NCBI RefSeq assembly: GCF_014203275.1
Contig: NZ_JACHIP010000002.1
Coordinates: 868,001 to 932,000, forward strand
Source: Granulicella aggregans
Lineage (GTDB): Bacteria > Acidobacteriota > Terriglobia > Terriglobales > Acidobacteriaceae
Length of the DNA stretch: 64,000 nt
Reading direction: 5' to 3'
Position 1 is the first letter of the stretch. Every line of letters starts with the position of its first letter. The translations under genes were made by a program, and so were the position numbers. Below the pieces are notes generated by a model that saw only the letters and a program-made list of their open reading frames with translations, made no database searches and was not told the origin of the DNA. Below, one piece after another: positions 25,130 to 34,330 of this stretch.

Positions 25130-26290
25130 ATGAGCGCCGCGCCGAACTCCAGTGCCGACAAGATTCATCCGCTCACCTCGCTTCGATTCTTTGCGGCCTT
25201 CTTCGTCGTCATCTACCACACACTGGGGAACCTGGTACGCGGACGGTTTCTTCCAGCAAATATCAATACCCCGCATCCCGCGGATGCGCTGCCGAACTTC
25301 GGCAGCCGATTTCTCTCGATCGGATTTGTCTCCGTCAGCTTCTTCTTCCTGCTCTCGGGCTACATCCTTGCGATTGTGTATCTACGCAGAGAGAAGCCGA
25401 TCGATAGGCGCAAGTTCTTCATTGCGCGTTTCGCGCGGGTGTACCCACTCTTCTTCATCACACTGCTGATGGATCTCCCATTCTCCTTCCGGATGCTGGC
25501 ACGGCTTTCCAGTATGCACCACGCCATGTTGAAGATTCCCATTAACTTCGTGGTGGAGACGCTGATGCTGCATGCGTGGCTGGTAAAGTTCTCGGGTATC
25601 AACTTTCCCAATTGGTCTCTCTCCGCTGAAGCTGTGTTCTACCTCAGCTTCCCGTTCATTGGATTGCCATTGTGGCGTTTGCGAGGTAAGGCGCGCTGGA
25701 CGGCGGCGGTTCTTCTATTTGTTGGGGGACAGGCTCTTGTCTTCGCGTGGTCAACGAGCTTTGATCTCTCGCCGCTTCAGCCCATTCCGCTGCTGCATCT
25801 ATCCACCTTCGCTCTCGGCATTCTCCTGGCGAGTTGGCAGTTCGATGCACGCAGGCAGAGTCCGAAGCCATGGCAGGCTTACGCTGCCCTGGTAGCTGCG
25901 GCGATCGTGATGGTTGCAGCCGTGGAAACGTCGCCTTGGATACCGTTGCACAATCTCGGAGACGGCATTCTCGCTCCCATCTTCATGCTCCTGATCTGGG
26001 CGCTTTCGAGCAGCGCTACGGGGCTTTCGCGAATGCTCAGCGTCCGCTGGCTCGTAGTGTTGGGTGAGGCAAGCTTCGGCCTCTATCTTCTTCACATTCC
26101 CGTGCTGCACATCTTCGAATCGGTTCACTCCATCGCCCAGCCGTGGGCGTACGCCCTGTACCTCGCGCTGACAATTATCTTGAGCGTTCTAAGCTTTTAT
26201 TTCGTGGAGGCGCCGCTACGCCGATGGATTCTCGCAAGCTTCGACAGGCATCCTCGAGAGTCTTTAGAGGCGGCATCGATTGCTCAATGA
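25130..26290 (+). CDS. acyltransferase family 3 membrane protein (OafA/NodX type)
   Basis: The 386-residue integral membrane O-acyltransferase starts IHPLTSLRFFAAFFVVIYHTLGN, with the conserved Arg and His of the family in the first helix, and has about ten helices. Internal landmarks include FLLSGYILAIVYLRR, FFIARFARVYPLFF and NWSLSAEAVFYLSFPF. Such enzymes acetylate or succinylate exported sugars. I start the protein at ATG 25130 because AGAGGACACG precedes it; the longer frame from TTG 25109 has no ribosome-binding site. It follows the oxygenase gene by 93 bp in the same orientation, so both probably modify the same polymer. Confidence 0.92.
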   Translation: MSAAPNSSADKIHPLTSLRFFAAFFVVIYHTLGNLVRGRFLPANINTPHPADALPNFGSRFLSIGFVSVSFFFLLSGYILAIVYLRREKPIDRRKFFIARFARVYPLFFITLLMDLPFSFRMLARLSSMHHAMLKIPINFVVETLMLHAWLVKFSGINFPNWSLSAEAVFYLSFPFIGLPLWRLRGKARWTAAVLLFVGGQALVFAWSTSFDLSPLQPIPLLHLSTFALGILLASWQFDARRQSPKPWQAYAALVAAAIVMVAAVETSPWIPLHNLGDGILAPIFMLLIWALSSSATGLSRMLSVRWLVVLGEASFGLYLLHIPVLHIFESVHSIAQPWAYALYLALTIILSVLSFYFVEAPLRRWILASFDRHPRESLEAASIAQ

Positions 26291-26419
26291 AGAAGTTCAG
26301 GCACGCTGTGCTCCTTGATTTCGAAGCTCGCTCTGCGCCTGTGCGATACGCTTTGCACAGTGGGCTGAGACTGCCCGGCGGATGATACGAGCCACACTCT
26401 AAACTCGCAGGAGATCCCG

Positions 26420-28069
26420 ATGGAAGATGTAGAACGCCCCCGCGCCAATCCCCTGCTGCTCTACTTCGCCTGCCTGCTCGCTGGGACGCTCGCGGTCATC
26501 TTTTTTTATCCGCTGACGCTCGAGGACGCTTACATAACCTTTCACTACTCCCATGCCTTCGCCGTGGGTGAAGGCATCGGTGCGTGGAATGTGGGCCAGC
26601 CTCCGGTCGAGGGATTCAGCAGCAGCCTCTGGATGTTTCTCATCGGCTTCGGGGAGAAGGCTGGACTCACGCCCTTCTTTGTCTCAAAGCTCGCCGGCTA
26701 TCTGAGCTACGCGTTAACTTCTCTGCTCTTCCTGATCGCCTCCATCCGTGAGCGCGACAAGAGCGCGCTTGCTGAGAACGCGGAGCAGTCGCTCTTCCTG
26801 GCTGCGATCATCTCGGCTCTCTATCTTCCCCTGCTCTACTACTCGATGACCGGCATGGAAGTGACCTTCGTGTGCGTGCAGGTAGCCGCAACGCTGTTGA
26901 CGCCATTTCTATGGCGCAGCAACAGCAGTCGCGCGATCTGGTCGTCGCTGCTGGCGCTATCCCTCGTCTTCACGCGGCCGGAGGGGATCGTGATTGCGGT
27001 GCTGGTAAATGGCTACTGGCTGTACGCTTTTCGCCGCAAGAGCCAGTGGCCGGCGTTCGCCATTGGAAGCGCGATTGCCATGCTTGCGGCGATGACCGCC
27101 TACCGCGTTCATCACTTCGGCGAACTCGTACCAAACACTTATTTTGCGAAGGCCACCGGAGGCACGCTCTCGCATCGCCTTATGTTGGGAGTCCGCTACG
27201 TGCGGCACTTCTTTATGGCGGTGGCTCCGTTCACGATCGTGTTCTTGCTTGGCGCGTTTGCGGCGGTGCGGCGTAAGTTCACCCTGAGCCTGCACGTATT
27301 CCTGCTCGGATTCTTCGCGTTGTATGCGTTCTACATCTTGAAGGTTGGCGGAGATCCTGAGACAGCATTTCCATTCTCACGACAGTTTGCCCACATTGCC
27401 CCAATCTGGATCCTTTACCTCACAGTGAGCTTGGTGTTGCTCGTGCCTGACCGGCGCAAGGCACTGATCTTCGCGGTCGGTCTCATCCTGCTGACCGACG
27501 CGGAGATGCTCGCGCTGCGGCACAAGCTACTCATCCCGCGGCAGGAGAAGGTGCTTGCGCGGTATGGCCCTTTCAAGCTCGAGCCACCTAACCCCTTCTA
27601 CGCGTGGCTGAGACAGTTTGCTGCTCCCGACGCCCTTTCTTCAGTCAGCTTGGCCGGAGAGTGGCCCTTTTACGTTCCCGGAAACTACATTGATAACCTC
27701 GGCCTCAACGATGCGTACATCGCGAAGCATGGACATCTGCAACTAACCAGCGGCATCGTGGACTCGAAGTCCGATATGGGCTATGTTATGTCAGAGCATC
27801 CGCAGTTCATCGATGGATACATCAGCGGCCAGAGGATCGTGGACGGACAGTGCCCGCTCGAGAACAACGACCGTGCGCAGATGATCGACGAGATGAAGGA
27901 TGACCCCACCTTCCAGAAGCAGTATGTCTTTGTGACGAATGCTCCGTACATAGATCTCGACCGCGCTTTGTTCATACGAAAGGACGTAGCCGAGAAATAT
28001 CCGGACAAGCTGAGCGTGGTGCCGGTGACGTCGACCTCGCTCTATCGCAACGACTGTCCCTACCGCTGA
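26420..28069 (+). CDS. GT-C-type multipass membrane glycosyltransferase-like protein
   Basis: The 549-residue protein has about eleven hydrophobic helices. Near the N-terminus it has LEDAYITFHYSHAFAVGEG and QPPVEGFSSSLWMFLIG, the acidic loop (ExDAYIT) and the 'GxxPVEGFSSxLW' motif seen in polyprenyl-phosphate-sugar mannosyl/arabinosyl-type GT-C transferases. The C-terminal 120 residues are soluble (periplasmic). The ATG is preceded by AGGAGATCCCG. The gene lies 129 bp after the acyltransferase gene, on the same strand, and ends at a bidirectional terminator. It likely adds a sugar from a lipid carrier to the exported glycan or another surface molecule. Confidence 0.75.
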   Translation: MEDVERPRANPLLLYFACLLAGTLAVIFFYPLTLEDAYITFHYSHAFAVGEGIGAWNVGQPPVEGFSSSLWMFLIGFGEKAGLTPFFVSKLAGYLSYALTSLLFLIASIRERDKSALAENAEQSLFLAAIISALYLPLLYYSMTGMEVTFVCVQVAATLLTPFLWRSNSSRAIWSSLLALSLVFTRPEGIVIAVLVNGYWLYAFRRKSQWPAFAIGSAIAMLAAMTAYRVHHFGELVPNTYFAKATGGTLSHRLMLGVRYVRHFFMAVAPFTIVFLLGAFAAVRRKFTLSLHVFLLGFFALYAFYILKVGGDPETAFPFSRQFAHIAPIWILYLTVSLVLLVPDRRKALIFAVGLILLTDAEMLALRHKLLIPRQEKVLARYGPFKLEPPNPFYAWLRQFAAPDALSSVSLAGEWPFYVPGNYIDNLGLNDAYIAKHGHLQLTSGIVDSKSDMGYVMSEHPQFIDGYISGQRIVDGQCPLENNDRAQMIDEMKDDPTFQKQYVFVTNAPYIDLDRALFIRKDVAEKYPDKLSVVPVTSTSLYRNDCPYR

Positions 28070-28091
28070 ACACTTAGAGGCGCAAAAGCTG

Positions 28092-28134
28092 AAGGCCGCG
28101 AGGATCGCGAAACTCTCGCGATCCTTGCGGCCTT
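28092..28134. terminator. bidirectional rho-independent terminator
   Basis: Arms 28092-28110 and 28116-28134 pair over almost their whole length around a five-base AACTC loop, with one mismatch pair. The outer AAGG/CCTT bases give T-rich ends. It lies between the ends of the convergent GT-C-like and DUF1501 genes. Confidence 0.85.
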
Positions 28135-28156
28135 TGCCTTGGTACGAGGGAGGGCC

Positions 28157-29500
28157 CTAGATGAATCCCAGATTGCGAGTCTGGAAGTTTTCGAGCGTGG
28201 GAAGCACGCTGTTGAGGTTTCCATCGGCGACACCGAACCAGCTGGCGAGAGTCGCCGCATACTGGGCAACCGAGGTGGTAGGAATCCACCGGCCATTGAC
28301 TCCAGCGTCGTCCGGACCACCGAGAGCAAGCGTGGGATAGGTCCCGTAGAGCTTGCCACCCTTGACCGCTCCGCCAACGATGATGTGGTGACCGCCCCAG
28401 GCGTGATCGCTGCCGGTAGCAGAGTTCGGCTGCAAGGCTCGGCCAAAGTCGGAGGTGGTGAAGGTCGTCACCTGCTCGCTGACGCCGAGTTCCACCGTGG
28501 CCTGGTAGAACGCGCTGATGGCCGCGTTCATGTCCTGCAGGAGACTTGGGTGCAGCGAGACCTGGTCGGCATGAAGATCGTATCCGGTCTGGGTCGCGAA
28601 GAAGATCTGTCGGCCAGTTCCCAACGCCGAACGCACCTGGATGATCTGCGCAATCTGCTTGAGTTGTGCCGCCAGGGAGGTCACGGGGCCCGTTGGGAAT
28701 ACGGTGGAGATGGGCTGCGCTGAAGAGACAGCATCCTGCAATACCTTGGAGTAGTTGTAGGCATTCTGCGTCAGCGTATCGTCCGCCTGGACCAGCGTCA
28801 GACCACTATTGAAGGTAAGCAGATCCTGTGCCGCCTGCAGCCGGATGTCGCATCCGGACTTCTCTGTGCACAACACGTTGCCGGTGTTGCCGGGAATGAC
28901 AGACGCATACGAAGTGCTGACACCGTTGCAGAAGACATGCGATCCGGTCACCGAAGTGACCACCGGATACTTTGCCGCTGAGTTTCCGCCCTGAAGCAGG
29001 TCCGCGATGCGGCCACCCCAGCCGGTGCTCGAGGTTACATTCTGCGCAGAGTTCTGCCAGAGCGTCTCCTGGTCGATGTGCGAGAAGAGATTGTGCGGAG
29101 TTACCGCGGTTCCGCTGATGTACTGCTGGCGCGTGGTGGGTGCGACTAGTGTTCCAACGTTCGCAAGCACAGCGGCATGGCCACTGTTAAACAGTGATTG
29201 AATTCCGGGAAGGTTTCCGTTCATCCCATAGCTCAGACCGTTCATCGGAAGCAGACTGCCCTGCGCGAGGCTCAAAGGTCCACGCAGCTTCGCGTAGTTC
29301 TGATAGCCGGCGCTATCGGTCGGCACCAGGAGATTATTGCCGTCGTTCCCTCCGTCGAGCTGGATGCAGACCAGCGCCTTGTAGTCCGACGAGGTAGATT
29401 GTGCGAACGCATTGAGTGCGCCGAATGGCCCGATTCCCGCCGCTGAGCCGGCTGCGGCAAGAGAGATGTAGCGTAAGAAGCTTCTGCGCTGGATATGCAT
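28157..29500 (-). CDS. DUF1501 domain-containing secreted protein
   Basis: The 447-residue protein starts with a twin-arginine-type leader (QRRSFLRYISLAAAGSAAG). DUF1501 sequences follow: LVCIQLDGGNDGNNLLVP near residue 42, SALGTGRQIFFATQTGYDLHADQ, TTFTTSDFGRALQPN and GSDHAWGGHHIIVGG. The metal-binding-like Asp and His residues of the alkaline-phosphatase-like fold are in place. DUF1501 and DUF1800 proteins are regularly encoded together in Planctomycetes and Acidobacteria and are exported, but their function is unknown. Its ATG lies 58 bp after the DUF1800 stop, so they form one operon. Confidence 0.93.
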   Translation of the reverse strand: MHIQRRSFLRYISLAAAGSAAGIGPFGALNAFAQSTSSDYKALVCIQLDGGNDGNNLLVPTDSAGYQNYAKLRGPLSLAQGSLLPMNGLSYGMNGNLPGIQSLFNSGHAAVLANVGTLVAPTTRQQYISGTAVTPHNLFSHIDQETLWQNSAQNVTSSTGWGGRIADLLQGGNSAAKYPVVTSVTGSHVFCNGVSTSYASVIPGNTGNVLCTEKSGCDIRLQAAQDLLTFNSGLTLVQADDTLTQNAYNYSKVLQDAVSSAQPISTVFPTGPVTSLAAQLKQIAQIIQVRSALGTGRQIFFATQTGYDLHADQVSLHPSLLQDMNAAISAFYQATVELGVSEQVTTFTTSDFGRALQPNSATGSDHAWGGHHIIVGGAVKGGKLYGTYPTLALGGPDDAGVNGRWIPTTSVAQYAATLASWFGVADGNLNSVLPTLENFQTRNLGFI

Positions 29501-29558
29501 AATTCAGATCCTCCCAATAAACTGCGGACAAAAAGCTGACAGGTGGCGCAATGTGTTT

Positions 29559-32500
29559 CTAGTGGATGACTCTGTACTGCGGCGAGCTGATGATCAGGTA
29601 GACAGCGGTCCGAACCCGTTGTGCGGGATCGCTGGTTCCGGAGATCGCGTTCATGATAGTCGTGCGCATCTGGCTCGACATATTTCCGTGCAGGAAGAGA
29701 TTGCTCAGTTCCTGCATGAGAACGTCGTTGCTTGCCGCAGCCATCTTGCCCAGCCGGCCCGTCGCTGTTAGGTCGATCGTGAGCCTGCCGAGCTGGTTGT
29801 TCACCACGTTGCTCGACAGCGTCAGCTTCTGCATGATGGTGGCCGTGTCCTCCAGCGCGAACTGGGGAGCATTCAACCCGGTATTCATCAGCGGCCATTC
29901 CGCAGGATAGAAGTTGAAGACGGTTGGAGAGTTGAAGACCCTCTGTCCCTGGCTGTTGGCGAAGGTATCAATCGCGGTGTAGGCGGTGTAGTCGTTGTAC
30001 CCAGCCTTCGGAACTGCATTCAGAGCGCGAAGGATGTTTGCTGTCCAGATAATTGGTTCGCGAAGGTAGCCGTCGGTCGCCGACTCCGCGGTGTCACCCG
30101 CGCGGGCCTCGGGATCGAGCAGCAGAGCTTTGATCACCGCTGCCATATTCCCGCGGACTCCCTTACCGTCGTTCGCGAAGACTGCGGCGATACGTCCCAC
30201 ATATTCCGGTGATGGGTTGCTCTTCACCAGGTGCTGGATCAACTGCTTGGTGACAAACGGTCCCACATTCGGATGATTGAAGACATCCTGGATGGCCGCG
30301 TCAAGATCTTGCTCCGCGGTCTGCCCTGCCGGAAGCGTGCTATTCAGCAAGGTCTTAGCCGAGGTGACGTGCGCCGATTCGACAGCCACCATCGGGTTGT
30401 AGAGACTTCCGCTCCAGTTGGGGAATACCGTCTTCCCAGTTCCCATGTCATAGGTCCATCCCGTAAAGACGCGGGCGAACGCTTCGACCTGGGCCTCACT
30501 GTAGGTCGGGATCGGATTTCCGCTGCTATCCATCTGCAGTGTCCCGTCCTGGTTCAACAGGTACAGGCCGGTGTTGAAGAGCTGCATGTTCTCGCGAGCG
30601 AAGTTCTCGTTCGCAATGGCACCAGCTGCCGGCTTTCCGCTGTTGACCATATTCAGGTACTGTCCCATTGCAGGCGATAGCGTCATATCGTGCAGGATGG
30701 TCGACCAGTTTGCGAAGGCGTCACGGGTCATGACGTTCGAATAGCCGCCGACCATGGCTGCGTTCGCTTCTTCATAGCTCACGACGAGCATCTCCATGAG
30801 CGTCATCGAAACCCGCTGCCGCAGTTGATCTGGCCCGGCCACCGCGTCAGCCCACCAGTATTCATCGATGCAGATGTACGGGTTGCTCAAGCAAGCTGCG
30901 GGGAATTGGCTCTGCACCGGCAGGAGGCTTGCTGGCATCGCCAGTTGTTCATCGATAAAGTTGCTCAAGCCAACCGCCTGAACGTGAGCGACAAGGTCTT
31001 CAGTGGGGCCGAAGGTGCTCTGATCGAGTAGACGGCCCGCAGCGACTACCGACACACCGACCACGGTAACGGCTTCCGATCCGGAGCTTGTCGCTTGCGC
31101 CTGACTGGTTGCGGTGATGGTTACAGGAAGATTGGATCCTCCCGTAGCCGGCGGCGTGTAAAGGCCCGTCGAAGAGATCGTGCCGGGATTTGCGCCATTC
31201 GCAGTCGCTACCGACCAGGTCACCGCCGTGTTGGTGGTATCGGTCACAGTTGCGGCGTATTGGGTCGTCTCTCCAGCTGCGACCTGACTTGCGCCGACTA
31301 TGGTTACGCCGACCGCGCCGGGCAGCTGAACCGTGAAAATGGATGACTGTGTCATACCGGGAGCGGGTGTGATCGCGATGACCGGACCGGTTCCACCTGC
31401 TGTCTGAGACGTTGTCACCGTCGCGCTGATCTGCGTCGGGCTCACGTATTTCGTGACCAGATTGACTCCCTCGAACTGCAGAAACGTCGTGGGGATGAAG
31501 TTGCTGCCATTCACAACAAGGGCGATGTTCCTGCCGCTGGTTGCCGCTGTTGCTGAGGTGATGACTGGGATCGCGTTGAGCAGCCCGACAGCCAGCGAAG
31601 CCTTCTTTGTCGTATCTGCCTTGCTGGTCGCGACGACGGTCACGCCGGGGTGTATGGGTACCGTGGGTGGTGGCGTATACAGCCCGGTAGAGGAGATCGT
31701 CCCATAGTTGTCTGCTGCGGAACCTGCGGCGAGCGACCAGGTTACATCCGTATTCGACGTGCCGGTAACCGTTGCAGTGTATTGAATCGGATTGCCGAGA
31801 TAGGCCGTCGTATTGCCGTTCACCGTGATTCCGACAGCGCCCGGAATCGTCACATTGAAGTTCGCCGACTGCGTCCGCCCTGGAGCGGGGTTGATGACGC
31901 CAAGGACCGCGACCGAGCCGGCAGGCGGGTTGTTCGTGATGGTGAACTGAAGGTGGCTGGAGCTCACATAGGTCGTCGCCGCGCCATAGCCTCCATAGAG
32001 AACTGCCGAGCCCGACATAAAGTTAGTTCCTAATACGTCGACCAGAAAAGTGTTTTTGCTGCCAGGCGTCAGGTTTGCAGAGGTGATCGCTGGAACCGGA
32101 TTGCTGATCGTGACGGTCAGAGAATTGCTCTTGCTGGTGTCTGCCTGACTGGTGGCAGAGATCGAAATCAGACCATGAACAGGTACTGCAGGCGGCGGAG
32201 TGTAGAGTCCTGCGGCAGAGATGTTCCCGTAGTTCTCGCTGGCCGAAGCCCCTGTGATCTTCCAGTTGACGGCGGTGTTTGAAGTTCCGGTTACAGCGGC
32301 GCTGAACTGCGCTGGCGTACCAATGGCAACCGTAGCCGATCCTGTTACGGATACGGCAACCGCACCTGGAATCGTAACGGTATATGGTGCGGACTGAGTC
32401 TTCCCGATTCCCGGGCTGACGACGATCAGAGAGATGGAACTGCCTGCAGCGGGTGGCGAGGTCAGCGTGAACTTCACTTCGTTGGCGCTGACGACCGTCG

Positions 32501-33545
32501 TGGGAACTCCGTAACCGAGGTACTGAACATACGAAGTCGAGATGTAGTTGGAGCCTTGAACGTCTACCAGGAAGGTGCCCTTCGCAGCTGCCGTCAACGA
32601 TGCCAAGGAGATCGTTGGCACTGCGGAAGAAAGAGTTGTGGTCATTGTCGCGGTCTTGGTGGTATCGACCACGCTGGTGGCGATCACCGCAATAATGTTG
32701 TGTGACGGCACGACGGCTGGCGGGGTGTAAACGCCCGAAGCGCTGATGGTGCCATAGTTTTCGCTGGAGCTGGCTCCCGCAACTGCCCAGGTCACGGCCT
32801 GATTGTCCGTGCCGGTTACGGCCGACTTGAACTGCGCAGGCGAGCTGACGGTAGACTGCGCGGGACCAGTAACCGTGACGCCTACCGTCGCTGGAACGGA
32901 GAAGCTGTAGTTGGCGGATACAGTCTTGCCCGGAGCTGGTGTCGCAACCGAGATGGACACAAGGGTGCCCGCAGCCGGCGGACTCGACAGCGTGAACTTC
33001 AGATTGGTTGAGCTTACAAAAGTAGTCGTAACTCCGTAACCTCCGTAAAGGATGACAGACGACGGCAGGAAGTTACTGCCCGAAACGTTCACCAGGAAGG
33101 TGCTGTGATATGCGGGGGTCGCGGTTACCGTGGAGACAACGGGAACCGGATTCATGATGGTGACGGTGGTTGCCGTGCTCTTGGTGGGGTCGGCCGTGCT
33201 GGTTGCAACGATCGATATGACGTTATGAACCGGCACCACGGCTGGCGGGACATACACACCGGAAGCGGAGATTGTGCCGTAGTTTTCGCTTGTGGACGCG
33301 CCGCGGATCGACCAACTGACGCTGGTGTTCGAGGTTCCGGTCAGCGAGGCCGCATATTGCACGGGTGTTCCGGCGGTCGCGATGGAAGACCCGATTACAG
33401 CGACGGCGATCGCAGAGGAGGCGCTGCTGGTTGTCGCTGCCGCAGGCGATGCTCCGCTTGCCTGCAAAACCCCACTGCCACAGCCCAGTAATACAACGAG
33501 CCCAAAGAAAAAAGAAAACCCAAAACGATTCAGGTAAGCAAGCAT
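29559..33545 (-). CDS. DUF1800 domain-containing lipoprotein with Ig-like repeats
   Basis: The protein has about 1328 residues from ATG 33545, which has CGGGAGATACG upstream; the frame reaches 33587 but without a ribosome-binding site. The N-terminus is a lipoprotein signal (FGLVVLLGCGSG, lipobox LLGC). Four and a half Ig-like repeats of about 155 residues follow, each with a 'VTGTSNTxVxW' start and a 'YGTISxxGxYxPP' motif. The DUF1800 domain occupies the last 480 residues (AAGRLLDQSTFGPTEDLV, RENMQLFNTGLYLLNQDG, ARVFTGWTYD). A lipid-anchored surface protein is likely. It is the first gene of the pair with DUF1501; the repeats probably serve as a stalk. Confidence 0.92.
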   Translation of the reverse strand: MLAYLNRFGFSFFFGLVVLLGCGSGVLQASGASPAAATTSSASSAIAVAVIGSSIATAGTPVQYAASLTGTSNTSVSWSIRGASTSENYGTISASGVYVPPAVVPVHNVISIVATSTADPTKSTATTVTIMNPVPVVSTVTATPAYHSTFLVNVSGSNFLPSSVILYGGYGVTTTFVSSTNLKFTLSSPPAAGTLVSISVATPAPGKTVSANYSFSVPATVGVTVTGPAQSTVSSPAQFKSAVTGTDNQAVTWAVAGASSSENYGTISASGVYTPPAVVPSHNIIAVIATSVVDTTKTATMTTTLSSAVPTISLASLTAAAKGTFLVDVQGSNYISTSYVQYLGYGVPTTVVSANEVKFTLTSPPAAGSSISLIVVSPGIGKTQSAPYTVTIPGAVAVSVTGSATVAIGTPAQFSAAVTGTSNTAVNWKITGASASENYGNISAAGLYTPPPAVPVHGLISISATSQADTSKSNSLTVTISNPVPAITSANLTPGSKNTFLVDVLGTNFMSGSAVLYGGYGAATTYVSSSHLQFTITNNPPAGSVAVLGVINPAPGRTQSANFNVTIPGAVGITVNGNTTAYLGNPIQYTATVTGTSNTDVTWSLAAGSAADNYGTISSTGLYTPPPTVPIHPGVTVVATSKADTTKKASLAVGLLNAIPVITSATAATSGRNIALVVNGSNFIPTTFLQFEGVNLVTKYVSPTQISATVTTSQTAGGTGPVIAITPAPGMTQSSIFTVQLPGAVGVTIVGASQVAAGETTQYAATVTDTTNTAVTWSVATANGANPGTISSTGLYTPPATGGSNLPVTITATSQAQATSSGSEAVTVVGVSVVAAGRLLDQSTFGPTEDLVAHVQAVGLSNFIDEQLAMPASLLPVQSQFPAACLSNPYICIDEYWWADAVAGPDQLRQRVSMTLMEMLVVSYEEANAAMVGGYSNVMTRDAFANWSTILHDMTLSPAMGQYLNMVNSGKPAAGAIANENFARENMQLFNTGLYLLNQDGTLQMDSSGNPIPTYSEAQVEAFARVFTGWTYDMGTGKTVFPNWSGSLYNPMVAVESAHVTSAKTLLNSTLPAGQTAEQDLDAAIQDVFNHPNVGPFVTKQLIQHLVKSNPSPEYVGRIAAVFANDGKGVRGNMAAVIKALLLDPEARAGDTAESATDGYLREPIIWTANILRALNAVPKAGYNDYTAYTAIDTFANSQGQRVFNSPTVFNFYPAEWPLMNTGLNAPQFALEDTATIMQKLTLSSNVVNNQLGRLTIDLTATGRLGKMAAASNDVLMQELSNLFLHGNMSSQMRTTIMNAISGTSDPAQRVRTAVYLIISSPQYRVIH
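31061..33380 (-). repeat. tandem Ig-like repeat region inside the DUF1800 gene
   Basis: Four full units of about 460 bp and one partial unit encode homologous repeats with the sequence pattern VTGTSNTxVxW ... YGTISxxGxYTPP ... VHGxIxIxAT ... PVPxITSAxxTxxxxxxFLVDVxGxNF. The last unit has lost the 'SENYG' part. The copies are diverged at DNA level, so expansion is old rather than ongoing. Boundaries are approximate. Confidence 0.7.
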
Positions 33546-33587
33546 TCGTATCTCCCGAAAAAAAGACGAGATCTGAAAAATGAACAA

Positions 33588-34330
33588 GGTTTGAAACTTA
33601 GTCGTACAGGGCTGATCACGTGCATCCAGCTCTTCCGGAGCTCTCTATCTGGCAGCCCGTACTCAAAGTTCTACAGATTGACGGCAAGCGCCGACATCCT
33701 ACCTTGCGGTGTACCTCTGCAACTTCCGAGGAATTGTTGGCCTGATACGGGATCGAGCAGGCTTTATGCGCTGCTAGAACCGGTTTTAGACACGACTCCG
33801 CGAGTTCCGGACGAACTGCGTCCAGTGGATTCCCGGCGGCGATTGCTCTTGGTGATTGTCTGTTCCTGAAGGCTATCGACTGCACCGGCATTCGACAACG
33901 GGAAATAATTTCCCCATTTTGGCAACTCTTCCCTGACTCCGTGAGCTTTCAAGTCTCGAGCTCAAAGCAGAGATCTGGGCAGAGAAAAGTTGAAGAATTT
34001 AGCTCGTGATCGATCCGTAAGCGAAGTCCGTCTGAAACTCCCGCACGGTCACGGTCCCCCCTGACTGACATCCGTTGCACACCAAAGCAGATTTCCGACG
34101 GCTGGTTGACGTTGCGAGATGAGGCGAGGATCAAGTGCCGGCACGCCTGAGTCCCGACATTCGTCGATGCAATGCTGCGAACACTAGGTTGAGTCAGGCA
34201 AGCGAATTAGGATGCTTCGCCTCGCATGGCGGTGATAGTCTGCTCTCACCATTCGGCCTCCGTGCGGAGATTGACCTATATAAATAGGCGTCTCTCCATA
34301 TCTCTCCCCTTACACCCTTCAGGATGACCC
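33588..34330. other. 743-bp divergent intergenic region
   Basis: No convincing gene or RNA gene was seen on either strand. The stretch separates the DUF1800 gene from the divergent S53 protease gene, so it should hold both promoters. One visible feature is an interrupted palindrome at 34274-34288 (see separate entry). A TATA-like TATAAAT near 34279 has no good -35 partner. Confidence 0.4.
34274..34288. promoter_or_regulatory. interrupted palindrome ACCTA-N6-TAGG upstream of the S53 gene
   Basis: ACCTA at 34274-34278 is followed after six A/T bases by TAGG at 34285-34288, 43 bp before the ATG of the protease gene. The same half-site and spacing, ACCTA-N6-TAGGT, occurs at the start codon of the TonB receptor gene at 43268. 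A shared regulator or RNA structure is possible; two sites are too few to prove it. Confidence 0.25.

Noticed and set aside
31061..33380. Regularly spaced repeats that could suggest a CRISPR or satellite array
   Set aside because: Units are about 460 bp, in frame, diverged and encode Ig-like domains of the DUF1800 protein.
34277..34283. TATAAAT as a -10 box for the S53 gene
   Set aside because: No acceptable -35 box lies 16-18 bp upstream, and the motif is part of an A/T palindrome.
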